A stretch of DNA of 64,000 nt from Mycobacterium sp. 852013-51886_SCH5428379 (GTDB taxonomy: Bacteria; Actinomycetota; Actinomycetes; Mycobacteriales; Mycobacteriaceae), in the NCBI RefSeq assembly GCF_001665575.1, contig NZ_LZSU01000022.1, forward strand, positions 62,001-126,000, in the 5' to 3' direction. Below, piece by piece: positions 31,642 to 41,783 of this stretch. The translations under genes and the position numbers were made by a program. How positions within the stretch are numbered: position 1 is the first letter of the stretch; the number at the start of each line of letters is the position of its first letter. Below the pieces are notes generated by a model. The model had not been told where the DNA came from and searched no databases. It saw only the letters and a list, made by a program, of their open reading frames with translations.

Positions 31642-32006
31642 ACCAGTCCTCCCAGCCACAGTCCCAGCCCGGCCGCCGCCAGTCCGAGGACGACACTGAC
31701 CGCGATGTTCGCGATGGCCGGGCCCACCCTGCGCTCCTCGGCCAGCCGCTGCGTCTCGAACATCCAGGTCGAGAACGTGGTGTAGGAGCCGACGAAACCC
31801 GTTCCCGCCACCAGCGCCACATGCGGCGGGAGCGCCAGCCCGCCGAGGAAACCGAGCAGCAGCGCGCCGGAGATGTTCACCACCAGGGTGCCGAACGGGC
31901 ACGGTCGGCCCAGCCGCGCGTTGACTGCGCGGTCGACGAGGAACCGGCACACCGCGCCGGCGCCGCCGAGCAACGCCACCCCGGTCCACACCAGCGCGAT
32001 CGTCAT
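31638..32006 (-). CDS. crcB: CrcB/Fluc fluoride channel subunit
   Basis: 122 residues, four helices. Fluc proteins form dual-topology dimers that export F-. The signatures [25 protein letters not shown] and [16 protein letters not shown] include the pore-lining Asn and the GxxTTFSTW break. Start ATG at 32006 overlaps the stop of the other subunit gene, so the two subunits are made together, probably as a heterodimer. No fluoride riboswitch is visible upstream. Confidence 0.92.
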   Translation of the reverse strand: MTIALVWTGVALLGGAGAVCRFLVDRAVNARLGRPCPFGTLVVNISGALLLGFLGGLALPPHVALVAGTGFVGSYTTFSTWMFETQRLAEERRVGPAIANIAVSVVLGLAAAGLGLWLGGLV

Positions 32007-32395
32007 CGCCGCACCCGTCGTACCAGGCCGGTCGCCACGACGACCGCCGCAAGGCCGGCGGTCAGGCTGGCCGCGGTGTAGCCGACCGCCAGCCCGACGT
32101 GGCCGTGTTCGAGCATCCGGACCGTCTCCACCTGCATGGTCGAGAACGTCGTCAGACCGCCGCACAGCCCCGTCCCCAGCAGCGGACGCCGGTAACTCGA
32201 CACCGGCAGCCGCTCGAGCAGGCGGGTCGTGAAGTAGCCCAGCAGGAAAGCCCCGACGACGTTCACGGTGAACGTGGGCCACGGCCACTGTCCGGGGTCC
32301 GGTGCGGCCAGCTCCTCGAACCCGGTCCGTGCCAGGGTGCCCAGCGCGCCGCCGACGAAGATCGCGGCGAGTTCGCGCCGGTCGAATCGGGGCAT
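32003..32395 (-). CDS. crcB: CrcB/Fluc fluoride channel subunit
   Basis: 130 residues from ATG at 32395 ([16 protein letters not shown]). Partner of the downstream subunit: [27 protein letters not shown] and [14 protein letters not shown] carry the same Asn and TTFST features. It is the first gene of the crcB-crcB-DUF190 operon and is divergent from pgm across about 70 bases. Confidence 0.92.
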   Translation of the reverse strand: MPRFDRRELAAIFVGGALGTLARTGFEELAAPDPGQWPWPTFTVNVVGAFLLGYFTTRLLERLPVSSYRRPLLGTGLCGGLTTFSTMQVETVRMLEHGHVGLAVGYTAASLTAGLAAVVVATGLVRRVRR

Positions 32396-32467
32396 GAGGA
32401 CCAAGTATGACGGGAATACACCCGACCGTCGGAGCACCCACGTCGCTCGAGGAGCAGAATCACCACC

Positions 32468-34102
32468 ATGGCCGCCAATCCCCGCGCTGGGCAGCCGGCG
32501 CAACCCGAAGATCTGATCGATGTCGCTCAGGTGGTGACGGCGTACTACACCGTCGACCCCGATCCCGAGGACGTAGCGCAGCAGGTCGTGTTCGGCACGT
32601 CCGGGCATCGCGGGTCCAGCCTGGACGGCGCGTTCAACGAAGCGCACATCCTGGCCACCACCCAGGCGATCGTCGAGTACCGCGCCGCCCAGAACACCAC
32701 CGGTCCGCTGTTCATCGGCCGGGACACCCATGCGCTGTCCGAACCCGCGTGGACCTCGGCGTTGGAGGTGCTCGCCGCGAACGACGTTGTGGCGATGATC
32801 GATTCGGCCGATCGCTACACCCCGACCCCGGCGGTGAGTCACGCAATCCTGCAGTTCAACCGCGGCCGTCAGGGTGACCTCGCGGACGGCATCGTGGTGA
32901 CCCCGTCGCACAACCCGCCCCGCGACGGCGGGTTCAAGTACAACCCGCCCAACGGCGGCCCCGCCGACACCGACGCGACCGGCGCGATCGCCAAGCGAGC
33001 GAACGAGATCCTGCGGGGCGGCCTGCGCGAGGTCAAGAGGGTGCCGCTGGCGCAGGCGCGGCGGACCGCGCAGCGTTACGACTACATGGACGCTTATGTC
33101 GCCGACCTGCCCAACGTCGTCGACATCCACGCGATCCGCGCCGAAGGCGTCCGCATCGGCGCCGATCCGCTGGGCGGCGCGAGTGTCGACTACTGGGCCG
33201 CGATCGCCGAGCGCCACAACCTGAACCTCACCGTGGTCAACCCGCTGGTGGATGCGACGTGGCGGTTCATGACGCTCGACACCGACGGCAAGATCCGGAT
33301 GGACTGCAGCTCGCCGAACGCGATGGCCTCCCTTATCGCCAACCGGGAGTCCTATCAGATCGCCACCGGCAACGACGCGGACTCCGACCGCCACGGCATC
33401 GTCACCCCCGACGGCGGGTTGCTCAACCCGAACCACTATCTGGCCGTGGCGATCGACTACCTCTACACCCACCGGCCCGACTGGCCGGCCGGCACCGCCG
33501 TGGGCAAGACGGCGGTCAGCTCGTCGATCATCGACCGGGTGGTGGCCGGTCTGGACCGCACGCTGGTCGAGGTGCCGGTGGGCTTCAAATGGTTCGTCGA
33601 CGGGCTGCTGGCCGGCAGCATCGGTTTCGGCGGCGAGGAGAGCGCCGGGGCGTCGTTCCTGCGCAAGGACGGGTCCGTCTGGACGACGGACAAGGACGGC
33701 ATCATTCTCGCGCTGCTCGCCTCGGAGATCCTCGCGGTGACGGGGTCGACGCCGTCGCAGCGCTACGACGCGCTCGCCGAGAAGTACGGTGCGCCCACCT
33801 ATGCGCGGATCGACGCGCCCGCCGACCGCGAGCAGAAGGCCCGGCTTTCCAAGCTGTCGCCCGAGCAGGTGACTGCCACCGAGTTGGCCGGTGAGCCGAT
33901 CACCGCGAAGCTGACGGCGGCGCCGGGCAACGACGCCCCGCTCGGCGGGCTGAAGGTGACCACGGAGAACGCGTGGTTCGCCGCGCGCCCGTCGGGCACC
34001 GAGGATGTCTACAAGATCTATGCCGAATCGTTCCGCGGCCCTGAGCATCTCGCCGAGGTGCAGGACGCGGCGCGTGACGTGGTGTCGAAGGTCATTTCTT
34101 GA
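32468..34102 (+). CDS. pgm: phosphoglucomutase (alpha-D-glucose phosphate-specific)
   Basis: 544 residues interconverting glucose 1-phosphate and glucose 6-phosphate in the cytosol, feeding glycogen, trehalose and cell-wall sugar nucleotides. N-terminal [16 protein letters not shown]; catalytic phosphoserine loop [20 protein letters not shown] near residue 145; metal loop [10 protein letters not shown] near residue 300; sugar-binding [11 protein letters not shown]; phosphate loop [20 protein letters not shown]-started MFS gene overlaps its stop codon. Confidence 0.95.
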   Translation: MAANPRAGQPAQPEDLIDVAQVVTAYYTVDPDPEDVAQQVVFGTSGHRGSSLDGAFNEAHILATTQAIVEYRAAQNTTGPLFIGRDTHALSEPAWTSALEVLAANDVVAMIDSADRYTPTPAVSHAILQFNRGRQGDLADGIVVTPSHNPPRDGGFKYNPPNGGPADTDATGAIAKRANEILRGGLREVKRVPLAQARRTAQRYDYMDAYVADLPNVVDIHAIRAEGVRIGADPLGGASVDYWAAIAERHNLNLTVVNPLVDATWRFMTLDTDGKIRMDCSSPNAMASLIANRESYQIATGNDADSDRHGIVTPDGGLLNPNHYLAVAIDYLYTHRPDWPAGTAVGKTAVSSSIIDRVVAGLDRTLVEVPVGFKWFVDGLLAGSIGFGGEESAGASFLRKDGSVWTTDKDGIILALLASEILAVTGSTPSQRYDALAEKYGAPTYARIDAPADREQKARLSKLSPEQVTATELAGEPITAKLTAAPGNDAPLGGLKVTTENAWFAARPSGTEDVYKIYAESFRGPEHLAEVQDAARDVVSKVIS

Positions 34103-35361
34103 GTTCACGCACGGACGACGAGTGTCCGACGAAGCAGCGGCTGCCGCGAGAAGTCTGGGTCCTCGTTGTCGCCAACGTCGTGGTGGCACTCGGGTACGGG
34201 GTGGTGGCCCCGGTGCTGCCGCAGTATGCGCGCCACTTCGGCGTCAGCATCGCGGCGGCGACGTTCGTCATCACCGCGTTCGCGGTGATGCGTCTGGTCG
34301 GAGCGCCGCCGGCGGGCTTTCTGGTGCAGCGGCTGGGGGAGCGGCGGGTCTACACCAGCGGTCTGATCATCGTGGCGGTGTCGACCGGGGCCTGTGCGTT
34401 CGCTGAAACCTATTGGCAGCTCCTGCTTTTCCGATCCCTGGGCGGGGTGGGTTCGGCGATGTTCACGGTGTCGGCGCTGGGTCTGATGATCCGCATCTCG
34501 CCGTCGGATGCGCGCGGACGAGTCGCCGGGCTGTTCTCGTCGGGGTTCATGATCGGTTCGGTGGGCGGTCCGATCCTGGGCAGCCTGACGGCGGGATTCG
34601 GGTTGGCGGCGCCGTTCCTGATCTACGGCGCCGCGTTGTTGGTGGCGGCGGCGGTGGTGTTCGTGAGCCTGCGCAACTCCGCGGTGGTCGGTCAGGCCGA
34701 CGACGAGGTGCACGCTCCGGTGCCGTTCCGGACGGTGTTCCGGCACCGGGCGTACAAGGCGGCGCTGTTGTCCAACTTCGCCACGGGCTGGGCCTCGTTC
34801 GGTTTGCGAATCGCCCTGGTGCCGCTGTTCGTCGTCGAGGTGCTGGGCCGCGGTCCGGGGGCGGCGGGGCTGGCGTTGACGGCGTTCGCGGTGGGCAACA
34901 TCGCCGTGGTCATCCCCAGCGGATACCTGTCGGACCGGCTGGGCCGGCGCAAGCTGCTGATCTTCGGGCTGACGCTGGCCGCGGTGTCGACCGCGCTGGT
35001 GGGTTACACCACGTCGCTGCCGGTGTTCCTGGTCGCGGCGGTGATCGCCGGTGCCGCGACGGGCATCTTCGTCTCACCGCAGCAGGCCGCGGTCGCCGAC
35101 GTGGTGGGCAACAAGTCGCGCGGCGGGACAGCGGTGGCGACGTTCCAGATGATGGCCGACTTCGGGTCGATCGGTGGATCGCTACTTGTCGGGTTGATCG
35201 CGCAGTACACGTCGTACGGGTGGGCATTCCTGGTCAGCGGGGTGATCCTCGGTATCGCGGCGCTTGGCTGGGTGTTCGCGCCGGAGACGCGGCCGCGGCC
35301 CTCGGGGGAGCACACGCCGTCGCGTCCGCTGGGTCCGGAAGCCGGCGGAGAGGTGCCCTGA
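34099..35361 (+). CDS. MFS transporter
   Basis: 420 residues with about 12 helices, starting at a TTG that overlaps the pgm stop. MFS motif A appears as [17 protein letters not shown] between helices 2 and 3 and again as [17 protein letters not shown] between helices 8 and 9, so it is a proton-driven drug or metabolite exporter type. The C-terminal tail is Pro-rich and polar. Substrate unknown. Translational coupling to pgm may be incidental. Confidence 0.88.
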   Translation: MSSRTDDECPTKQRLPREVWVLVVANVVVALGYGVVAPVLPQYARHFGVSIAAATFVITAFAVMRLVGAPPAGFLVQRLGERRVYTSGLIIVAVSTGACAFAETYWQLLLFRSLGGVGSAMFTVSALGLMIRISPSDARGRVAGLFSSGFMIGSVGGPILGSLTAGFGLAAPFLIYGAALLVAAAVVFVSLRNSAVVGQADDEVHAPVPFRTVFRHRAYKAALLSNFATGWASFGLRIALVPLFVVEVLGRGPGAAGLALTAFAVGNIAVVIPSGYLSDRLGRRKLLIFGLTLAAVSTALVGYTTSLPVFLVAAVIAGAATGIFVSPQQAAVADVVGNKSRGGTAVATFQMMADFGSIGGSLLVGLIAQYTSYGWAFLVSGVILGIAALGWVFAPETRPRPSGEHTPSRPLGPEAGGEVP

Positions 35362-35415
35362 TTTGGCGATTTGGGACCGCTCCCGCGGGTGGTGTAACTT
35401 CGATGAGCACGACAA

Positions 35416-35488
35416 GGGGCTATGGCGCAGTTGGTAGCGCACCACACTGGCAGTGTGGGGGTCAGGGGTTCGAATCCCCTTAGCTCCA
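35416..35488 (+). tRNA. tRNA-Ala (anticodon GGC)
   Basis: The acceptor stem GGGGCTA/TAGCTCC, the anticodon stem CCACA/TGTGG with loop CTGGCAG, and the T-arm around GGTTCGAATCC all fold. Anticodon GGC reads the GCC alanine codon. The mature CCA end is not fully encoded (ACC then C). Confidence 0.95.
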
Positions 35489-35508
35489 CCCATTTGCATC
35501 ACCCGCGG

Positions 35509-36601
35509 CTATAGTCGCCCGGTTTCTGTGACACTCACAACCGCCCGATTGCCGCCGTCTCGCTTCGCCTGATACATGGCCGCATCCGCGACCCGGACGA
35601 GGTCTGAGACGGTCCGCGCCGGATCGGTGAATGCGGTGAACGGGACGATGGCGGCACCGACGCTGGCCGTGACGCGGTGCGGCAGCGCGGCGATGGCAGC
35701 GCACACCCGCTGGGGCAGGGCGTGGGATCGGTCCGCCGTAAGGCAGTCCAGGACGAGGAACTCATCCCCGCCGACGCGGCCGATGATCGCCGTGCCGCTG
35801 TTCGCCCCGCGCAACGCCCATCCGACCGCGGTGAGGATCTGATCTCCCGCCGCGTGACCGTTGGTGTCGTTGAACGACTTGAACCGGTCGAGGTCGACCA
35901 TGATGACGACCACGTATTCGCAGGCCGGTGCGCTCAGCGCTGAGGCCGCGCGCTCGTAGAACGCGCGCCGGTTCAGGACGCCGGTCAGCGCATCGTGATC
36001 CGAGCGCACGACGTCCACCCCGAGTGTGCGCACCACCGCGACGATCGCGATCGGCACGATGACCGTCACTTCGACGACGACCCAGAACCCAGCGACCGCG
36101 ACCGACAGACCCGGAAGCGCTTCGGAGACACGGTGGGCGCACACGGCGCTGACGGCGATCGAGACCACGATGCTGACCGCGACCGACCGTGGGCTGTGGA
36201 AGAACGCCAGGTATCCGCAGAGCACCACCAGGCCACTACAGCTGATCAGTGCGGTCAGCGGTTCTGCGGCGAACAACGTGCCCACGGTGACCGCCCCGCC
36301 GCACGCGATCATCGCCAGCGACTGACCGCGCGTCGGCCAACCACGAAAGCCACAGAATGGCGAATCCGATACCGACGATCGCCGCGCCGACCGTGAGCGC
36401 ACTCATCACGATGACGGGCTGCGGAGACGCGTTCAATAGGCCGACCGGCATGGCCGCGAGACCGGCGGCCACGATCGCCACCGACCGGCGGGTGGCCGTC
36501 GCCAGTCCGCGCGCGCCGAGATAGCTGGTGAGCCACTCGAAGTGGTCGGGTTGTGTCCACAAACGGCGGGCCGCTCCGCCGAAATGTCCTTCGCCCCTCA
36601 A
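35509..36601 (-). pseudogene. membrane GGDEF diguanylate cyclase gene with a frameshift
   Basis: Two overlapping frames together make one typical mycobacterial membrane GGDEF protein. The upstream frame (TTG at 36601 or 36562) gives LTSYLGARGLATATRRSVAI and helices up to FAILWLSW. The downstream frame continues WPTRGQSLAMIACGG, more helices, and a complete GGDEF domain (DALTGVLNRRAFYERA, then GRVGGDEFLVLDCL). The switch falls at 36339-36340, where an extra base turns TGGTGG into TGGTTGG on the coding strand. It is either a true inactivating mutation or a sequencing error. As written, the GGDEF domain could be made only from an internal start. Confidence 0.75.
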
Positions 36602-37020
36602 ACCGGCTACCGCTTCCCCGTGGTGATCCGTCCCCGGCTTCCCCGATCAGTAATGGGTCTTCGCCTGACCGCCATCTTCCGCGACGACGGCCCGTCGCGG
36701 AGCACATTCGACCGGGCCGCGAGGAATGATGACGCGATGACCGTCGACCTCGCGTGAGCGGGGCGATCACCACCAACGACGACGTGTGCGCCCGTGCCGG
36801 ACTGGCCGCGTTTCAGTGAATGTGCGCCCGCAAATCGTTCCGACCGCGCCGTCGACGATGAAGAAATTCGCAAAACGTGGCCCGGCTAACCAAGTGGTCG
36901 GAGCTGCATCTTGGGCACAATCCGTTTGAGATGGCAAAGGAAACTCGATTCTTCCCACCCGGCAACAAGTTCCGATGTTAATTTTCCCAGGTGTCAATAA
37001 ATATCGAGCCGAGGGGTGCC
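36602..37020. other. intergenic region, no gene seen
   Basis: 419 bases between the frameshifted GGDEF gene and the PGRS-like gene. The last 130 bases are noticeably AT-richer than the surroundings and probably hold the promoter of the secreted protein; I cannot assign clear -35/-10 boxes. Short ORFs here have no protein-like composition. Confidence 0.5.
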
Positions 37021-38460
37021 GTGCCCGAACAGAACATCAACACTCGAGCCCAGCAGAAGCCATTGAGGGCCGTAGCCGCAGCGATCGGCGGAGCAGGCGT
37101 AGTGATCGCCGCTCCACTTGCCACCATCGCGGCCTCGCCGTCTGCGCTGGCTGCGCCGTTCGTGCCGGTGCCGCAACAGACGTCCGCGTCGCCGTTCTTC
37201 GGACCGGGCGGTCTGAGCGCTGAGTTCCTCGACCCGATCTTCGAGATCGCCGGTCTGATCCCGATACTCAACATCTTCATCGGAAACGGCGTCGACGGCA
37301 CCATCCTGAGGCCCGACGGCGGGAATGCCGGTCTCCTCTTCGGCAACGGCGGCGACGGCTACAGCCAGACCGCCACCGGCCTCGGCCTCGGGGGCAACGG
37401 TGGCAAAGGCGGCCACGGCGGCTTGTTGATCGGGAACGGTGGGAACGGCGGCGACGGTGCTCCCGGCTACGACGGATTCAACGGCTACAACCCGTTCACT
37501 TTGCTGATCGAGAGCGCTCCTGACGGCAGCACTCCGGGGGCCAAAGGCGGAAATGGTGTCGGGCTGCAGGACGGTGGCAACGGAGCTGACGGAGTAGAGG
37601 TCGGTCAGGCCGGCGGGAACGGCGGCGCCGGCGGGCTCGAGGGCGGTGACGGCGGTCGAGGCGGCGCCGGCGGCCCGGGCTCGGGTCAGATTGCAGGAGG
37701 GCGCGGCGGTGATGGTGGCCATGCCGTGGCGCGAGGAGGTTGGGGAGGCGCAGGAGGATCCGGAAGTAGCAACTTCCTGGGTGCCGGTGGCAACGGCGGC
37801 AACGGCGGTAAGGGCGCACCCGGCACTGACGGCAGTGACGGGGAGCGAGGGTACGACGGTGGTGCGGGCGGCAGCGGTGGTCTCTTCCTTGGGGTGGGTG
37901 GAAACGGTGGCGCCGGAGGGCCGGGCGGCAACGGCGGTGATGGCGCCGAAGGCGGACGAGGTGGCAGGGGCGGTAGCGGCGGATCCGGCAGCGTCGCAGG
38001 CGGTTACGGCGATCCCGGAATCGGCGGAAACGGTGCGACCGGCGGCCGAGGCGGGAACGGTGGTGATGGCGGCACAGGCGGCCAGCCTGGATCCGGCGGC
38101 TTCATCCCCTTCCTGACCGGTCCTGGGATAGCCGGCCCCGGAGGCAGCGGCGGCCTCGGCGGCGTCGGCGGAGAAGGCGGCCAGGGTGGCGACGGTGGAA
38201 TCGTCGGCATCATCCGGACCGACGGCCGTCCCATCGGCAAGGGCGGCAATGGTGGTGCCGGTGGCACGGGCGGCTCGGGTGGCAACGGCGGGCTCAGTGG
38301 CAACGGAAATCCCGGCTCGGTCGGTGCCGACGGGTCCGCAGGAGAGGACGGGTCACCCGGCACCGAAACGCCTGGCTCGTACTCATTCTCGGGTGGCGCC
38401 GGCGGCGTCGGCGGCAAGGGAGGCGCGGGTGGCTCGCCCGGCGCCGGGGGTACGCCGTAG
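37021..38460 (+). CDS. secreted glycine-rich PGRS-like protein
   Basis: 479 residues from GTG at 37021, preceded by GAGGGG; an upstream GTG at 36991 is possible. Residues 1-45 look like a Sec signal peptide ([20 protein letters not shown], then PSALAAPF). After a short unique segment ([19 protein letters not shown]), about 370 residues are dense GGxGG/GNGG repeats such as [11 protein letters not shown] and GGAGGSGG, as in PE_PGRS proteins, but with no PE domain. PGRS tracts often bind calcium or form glycine-rich sandwiches at the cell surface. A strong hairpin follows the stop. Confidence 0.85.
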   Translation: MPEQNINTRAQQKPLRAVAAAIGGAGVVIAAPLATIAASPSALAAPFVPVPQQTSASPFFGPGGLSAEFLDPIFEIAGLIPILNIFIGNGVDGTILRPDGGNAGLLFGNGGDGYSQTATGLGLGGNGGKGGHGGLLIGNGGNGGDGAPGYDGFNGYNPFTLLIESAPDGSTPGAKGGNGVGLQDGGNGADGVEVGQAGGNGGAGGLEGGDGGRGGAGGPGSGQIAGGRGGDGGHAVARGGWGGAGGSGSSNFLGAGGNGGNGGKGAPGTDGSDGERGYDGGAGGSGGLFLGVGGNGGAGGPGGNGGDGAEGGRGGRGGSGGSGSVAGGYGDPGIGGNGATGGRGGNGGDGGTGGQPGSGGFIPFLTGPGIAGPGGSGGLGGVGGEGGQGGDGGIVGIIRTDGRPIGKGGNGGAGGTGGSGGNGGLSGNGNPGSVGADGSAGEDGSPGTETPGSYSFSGGAGGVGGKGGAGGSPGAGGTP

Positions 38461-38470
38461 AGCGGTCGAT

Positions 38471-38502
38471 CGACGGCCAGCGCTCAGCAGCGCTGGCCGT
38501 CG
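38471..38502 (+). terminator. terminator after the PGRS-like gene
   Basis: A perfect 14-bp stem, CGACGGCCAGCGCT (38471-38484) with AGCGCTGGCCGTCG (38489-38502), has a CAGC loop and no T run. It begins 10 bases after the stop codon. The remaining 275 bases up to 38777 contain no gene that I can support. Confidence 0.8.
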
Positions 38503-38777
38503 CAGCTCCGTCTGGCTTCAGTGATTGCGGGCCCGCGACTCTCTCGCCGGGGCTGCGCCGTGAGCGACCGCCGATCCGGCGTTGACTCCGGCAAGGAACG
38601 CGCGCAATGACTCCCGCAGCGGTCGGTGCGGCCGGCGGCGAGAGGTGTGGGTGGGATGCATTCGAGTCTCCGATTCTGCTGCGGTACAGGGTGTTCGGCC
38701 GTCTGTTGGAAACGGTATTCGCGCCATCCGGAGATCGACAGTGGCCTGATTGCCATATTTCGTTAAGATCGGGCCAT

Positions 38778-39728
38778 ATGGGTCATGTGGTGGCGGTTCC
38801 GGTGTGCGACGGCATGACGATGCTCGAGACCGGCATCGTCGTCGAGGCGCTCGGCTTCCGCTGGAACGATCAGCTCGATCTCGGCTATGAGCTGATCACC
38901 TGCGGGGACACCTCGGGTGTCACCGTCGTCAGCGGAGCGACGTTCCACCCCGAACAATCTGTCGAGGCCATCGCCGAGGCCGACACCGTGATCACGACCT
39001 GCGTCGCCAGCGTCACCCGCGACGAGCTGCCCGGCTGGTCGCCACTGCTGCGCGCCGCATCGGACCGCGGCGCCCGCATGGTATCGATCTGCAGCGGCGC
39101 CTTCGCGCTCGCCGAGGCCGGTCTGCTCGACGGCCGACAAGCCACCACTCATTGGCGCCACGCCGCCACCCTGCAACGCCGTTTCCCGAAGGCGCGCGTC
39201 ACGCCGGAGCACCTCTACGTACGCGACGGGAACATTCTCACCGGCGCGGGTTCTGCCGCCGGCCTCGACCTGTGTCTGACCCTGATCCGTGAGGACCACG
39301 GCGCCTCCGCCGCCAACAGCGTCGCGCGCCACCTGGTCGCCGCACCGCATCGCGACGGGGGACAGGCACAGTTCATCGACCACGACACCGCACCCAACCC
39401 GTCCGACGACTTCGCCGCGATCCTCGACGGCATCCTCGCCGAACTCGACCACCACCACGACACGGATTCGCTGGCGAAGGCGGCGGGCGTCTCCCGCCGT
39501 ACCCTGGCCCGGCGGTTCCGTGACGAACTCGGGACCACACCGATGAGATGGCTTACCCGGCAACGTATCTTCCTTGCCATGCAGCTCTTGGAGACCACGC
39601 GGGAGACCGTCGAGACGATCACCCGTCGCGTCGGCTTCGAGTCCCCTGCCACCCTGCGCTACCACTTCCTCGATCAAGTCGGCCTCGCTCCGACCGAGTA
39701 CCGGTCACGCTTCCAGTCGCAGGACTGA
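38778..39728 (+). CDS. GlxA-type AraC regulator with DJ-1/PfpI domain
   Basis: 316 residues from ATG at 38778. The N-terminal DJ-1/PfpI-like domain (residues about 3-185) contains the nucleophile-elbow-like ICSGAFALAEAGLLDGR, TTHWRHAATLQRRFP and VTPEHLYVRDGNILTGAGSA. The C-terminal AraC helix-turn-helix (about 220-312) contains SLAKAAGVSRRTLARRF and ETITRRVGFESPATLRYHF. Such proteins sense small metabolites and activate nearby genes; the target is unknown. Its neighbour 3' on the same strand is an LpqN-like lipoprotein gene. Confidence 0.88.
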   Translation: MGHVVAVPVCDGMTMLETGIVVEALGFRWNDQLDLGYELITCGDTSGVTVVSGATFHPEQSVEAIAEADTVITTCVASVTRDELPGWSPLLRAASDRGARMVSICSGAFALAEAGLLDGRQATTHWRHAATLQRRFPKARVTPEHLYVRDGNILTGAGSAAGLDLCLTLIREDHGASAANSVARHLVAAPHRDGGQAQFIDHDTAPNPSDDFAAILDGILAELDHHHDTDSLAKAAGVSRRTLARRFRDELGTTPMRWLTRQRIFLAMQLLETTRETVETITRRVGFESPATLRYHFLDQVGLAPTEYRSRFQSQD

Positions 39729-39821
39729 ACAATGCGCGGCAACCGGCCGGAATCCCAACCCCTCCCTGTCGGCAGCCGTTGTCGCCTACGCTCGTCGCAA
39801 CAGCAACAGGGGGACGCCACG

Positions 39822-40544
39822 ATGGTGACGGGCACGACGGGTTCCACGGCTCTCACGTCGTATGCGACCGCGCGCACCATGTTCCGCATCGCCGGCCATT
39901 GTGTCGCGGGCGTCGCCGTCACTGTCGCGTTGACGGCATGCGGTGCCGAGAAGCGGGAGGTGACAGACCTGCTCAGCGGGCAGCCCGCCGCGCCGACCGC
40001 AATGATGGGCGATCCGATCGCCTGTGCGCGCGTGGACGGACCATGGGTCGACATCCCGCGTTCCGACAACACCGAGCCCAGAATGCGCATCCCGCAGCCG
40101 CCGGGATGGGAACGCAACACCCAACTCGACAGTCAACTCGTCCGCTTCGTCCTGGTGAACAGCAGTCTCACGGCCAATCAGTTCGCGCCGAACATCGTGG
40201 TCACGGTCGAGGAGACGCCACCCACCGACGCCCGCACCATCTACGAGCAAGCGCGCCGGAACCTCGTGCGGTTGGCCGGCGCCACGGACGTGGCCTCCAG
40301 TCCGGCCGACGTGTGCGGACTGCCGGCGGAGACGGTCACCTACCGCGGCGCCGACACCGGCCCCGCCGCCGCGCAGAGGTCACTCACGACGCTGTACGTC
40401 GCCACCCGCGACGGAGACCGGTCGACGCTCATCTCCGTCACGGTGCAGACCACCGAACCGGACAACCCCGTGTACCAACGCGACGCGGCCAAGATGCTCG
40501 ACGGCTTCGAGGTCCTACCCGCCGACTCCGCGCCGGCCCAGTAG
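39822..40544 (+). CDS. LpqN/LpqT-like lipoprotein
   Basis: 240 residues from ATG at 39822, with an AGGGGG ribosome site. A lipoprotein signal ends in the lipobox LTAC (in VALTACGAEKR). The folded part has RIPQPPGWERNTQLDS, VLVNSSLTANQFAPNIVVTV and a late TLYVATRDGDRSTLISVTVQ, the pattern of mycobacterial LpqN/LpqT/Mtc28-type lipoproteins found at the envelope. In M. tuberculosis LpqN interacts with mycolate transport and host factors; the role here is inferred. It is convergent with the next gene, one base apart. Confidence 0.8.
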   Translation: MVTGTTGSTALTSYATARTMFRIAGHCVAGVAVTVALTACGAEKREVTDLLSGQPAAPTAMMGDPIACARVDGPWVDIPRSDNTEPRMRIPQPPGWERNTQLDSQLVRFVLVNSSLTANQFAPNIVVTVEETPPTDARTIYEQARRNLVRLAGATDVASSPADVCGLPAETVTYRGADTGPAAAQRSLTTLYVATRDGDRSTLISVTVQTTEPDNPVYQRDAAKMLDGFEVLPADSAPAQ

Positions 40545-40545
40545 C

Positions 40546-41631
40546 TCAGGCCGCGTCGTCGGTCGAGGACTTGCGCTCGACGCCACTCTTGGAGGCCGCC
40601 GCGCCCGAGCCGGATTCGTCGCCCGTCTTCGACGCCTTCGTCGAGCGCCCGATGTTCGCCGTACCGCGATCGGCAACGGCGCCGCCGCCGTCATCGGTCG
40701 ACGACACACCGGTGGACCGGGTGACCCCCTCGCGCACCGAAGTTCGCAGTTCCCGCAGGTTTTCGCGCAGACCCGTCCGGGCTTCAGTCGGGTCGTCCGC
40801 TGTCTGCTCGCTCGTCTCGGCCACCAGGCTCGCCTCGGCCGCCCGTTGCGCCGGGGCAGTGACGGTGGTCGCCGGACGGCCCTCGGTGGTCTCTTCTTCG
40901 GTTCCGAAGTCGACCAGCGACGCGTTGTCGTCGGCGTAGCGCTGGACCGGTTCGGCGCCCCACGGGGTGAGCAGGCCGGGCGCCGGGATCGGATCGCCCC
41001 CCACCTCGCCGGTCAGCAACGGCCGCAGATCGCCGTAGCCGCCGTTGAGGAAGCCGTCGATGACGTGTCCGGGGGCTGCGATGATCGCCTCGATGAACGG
41101 GGCGATCTCGTAGGTCGTCATCGACTCGTAGATCTGCTCGTGTGCGGCACCGGCGCCCCCGATCGCGCTCAGGATCGGTCCGATCGCCCTGACCACGGCG
41201 TACTCGATGAGCTCGGGCACGCGCAGGATGAAGTCCGACTGCCCCGGGAAGACCTCGGCAAACGCAGCGGCGACCGCATCGTTGACCGGACCGACGATCA
41301 ACGGCGCGATGGGCGCCAGAAAGATGTCGGTGAACAGCGCGTAGTTCCACGGCAGCAGTTCCGGGTCCGGCCACTGCTCGTGCACCTGCCAGTACAGCGC
41401 CGGCGACGTGTTCACCAGAGCGTTTCCACTTTCCTGGATGGCGGTCACCACACTGGTCAGGACCTCGGCGAAACCCGTCAGCGCAACGTTGTGCGTCTGT
41501 TCCACGACGGCGGCCGGAGTCGCGACGACCCGCTCTCCGGGCAACGCGGGGACCGCGGCGAAGGTGATGGCGCTTGCGCCCGCCAACGCCACGCCGGCCA
41601 TCAGGGGTCGGTGAAACGCTCTGTACGCCAT
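40546..41631 (-). CDS. exported protein of unknown function
   Basis: 361 residues from ATG at 41631. A Sec signal (MAGVALAGASAITFAAVPAL) precedes an Ala-rich helical region (TGFAEVLTSVVTAIQESGNA) with YWQVHEQWPDPELLPWNYAL, PGHVIDGFLNGGYGDLRPLL and GLLTPWGAEPVQRY. The last 120 residues are a charged, Ser/Thr-rich, probably disordered tail. The FLNGGYG and LLTPWG patterns resemble exported mycobacterial proteins sometimes labelled GjpA-like porins; I am not certain of this. Confidence 0.7.
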   Translation of the reverse strand: MAYRAFHRPLMAGVALAGASAITFAAVPALPGERVVATPAAVVEQTHNVALTGFAEVLTSVVTAIQESGNALVNTSPALYWQVHEQWPDPELLPWNYALFTDIFLAPIAPLIVGPVNDAVAAAFAEVFPGQSDFILRVPELIEYAVVRAIGPILSAIGGAGAAHEQIYESMTTYEIAPFIEAIIAAPGHVIDGFLNGGYGDLRPLLTGEVGGDPIPAPGLLTPWGAEPVQRYADDNASLVDFGTEEETTEGRPATTVTAPAQRAAEASLVAETSEQTADDPTEARTGLRENLRELRTSVREGVTRSTGVSSTDDGGGAVADRGTANIGRSTKASKTGDESGSGAAASKSGVERKSSTDDAA

Positions 41632-41783
41632 GTGTTTTTGCGGCTCCTGCACTGGTTCGGATCCTGGACCATCGCGGACAGTAGCCGAAAGCTTCCGCCG
41701 ATGGTGCGCTCCGTTGACGCCGCGATGAGTTCTGCGCGCCCGAAGGGTCGATACTCGAGAACAGCAGAACAGGAGGACACGAC

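Noticed and set aside
32396..32467. Fluoride riboswitch upstream of the crcB pair
   Set aside because: The 72-base divergent gap is too short and lacks the conserved riboswitch core sequences.
37300..38450. Dense short repeats that could suggest a CRISPR array
   Set aside because: The repeats are codon-phased GGC/GGT-rich units of a glycine-rich protein; no constant repeat with unique spacers and no cas genes are present.
39548..40939. Long plus-strand frame across the GlxA and LpqN genes
   Set aside because: It runs in another frame through three real genes and has the Arg/Pro/His-rich composition of a shadow ORF.
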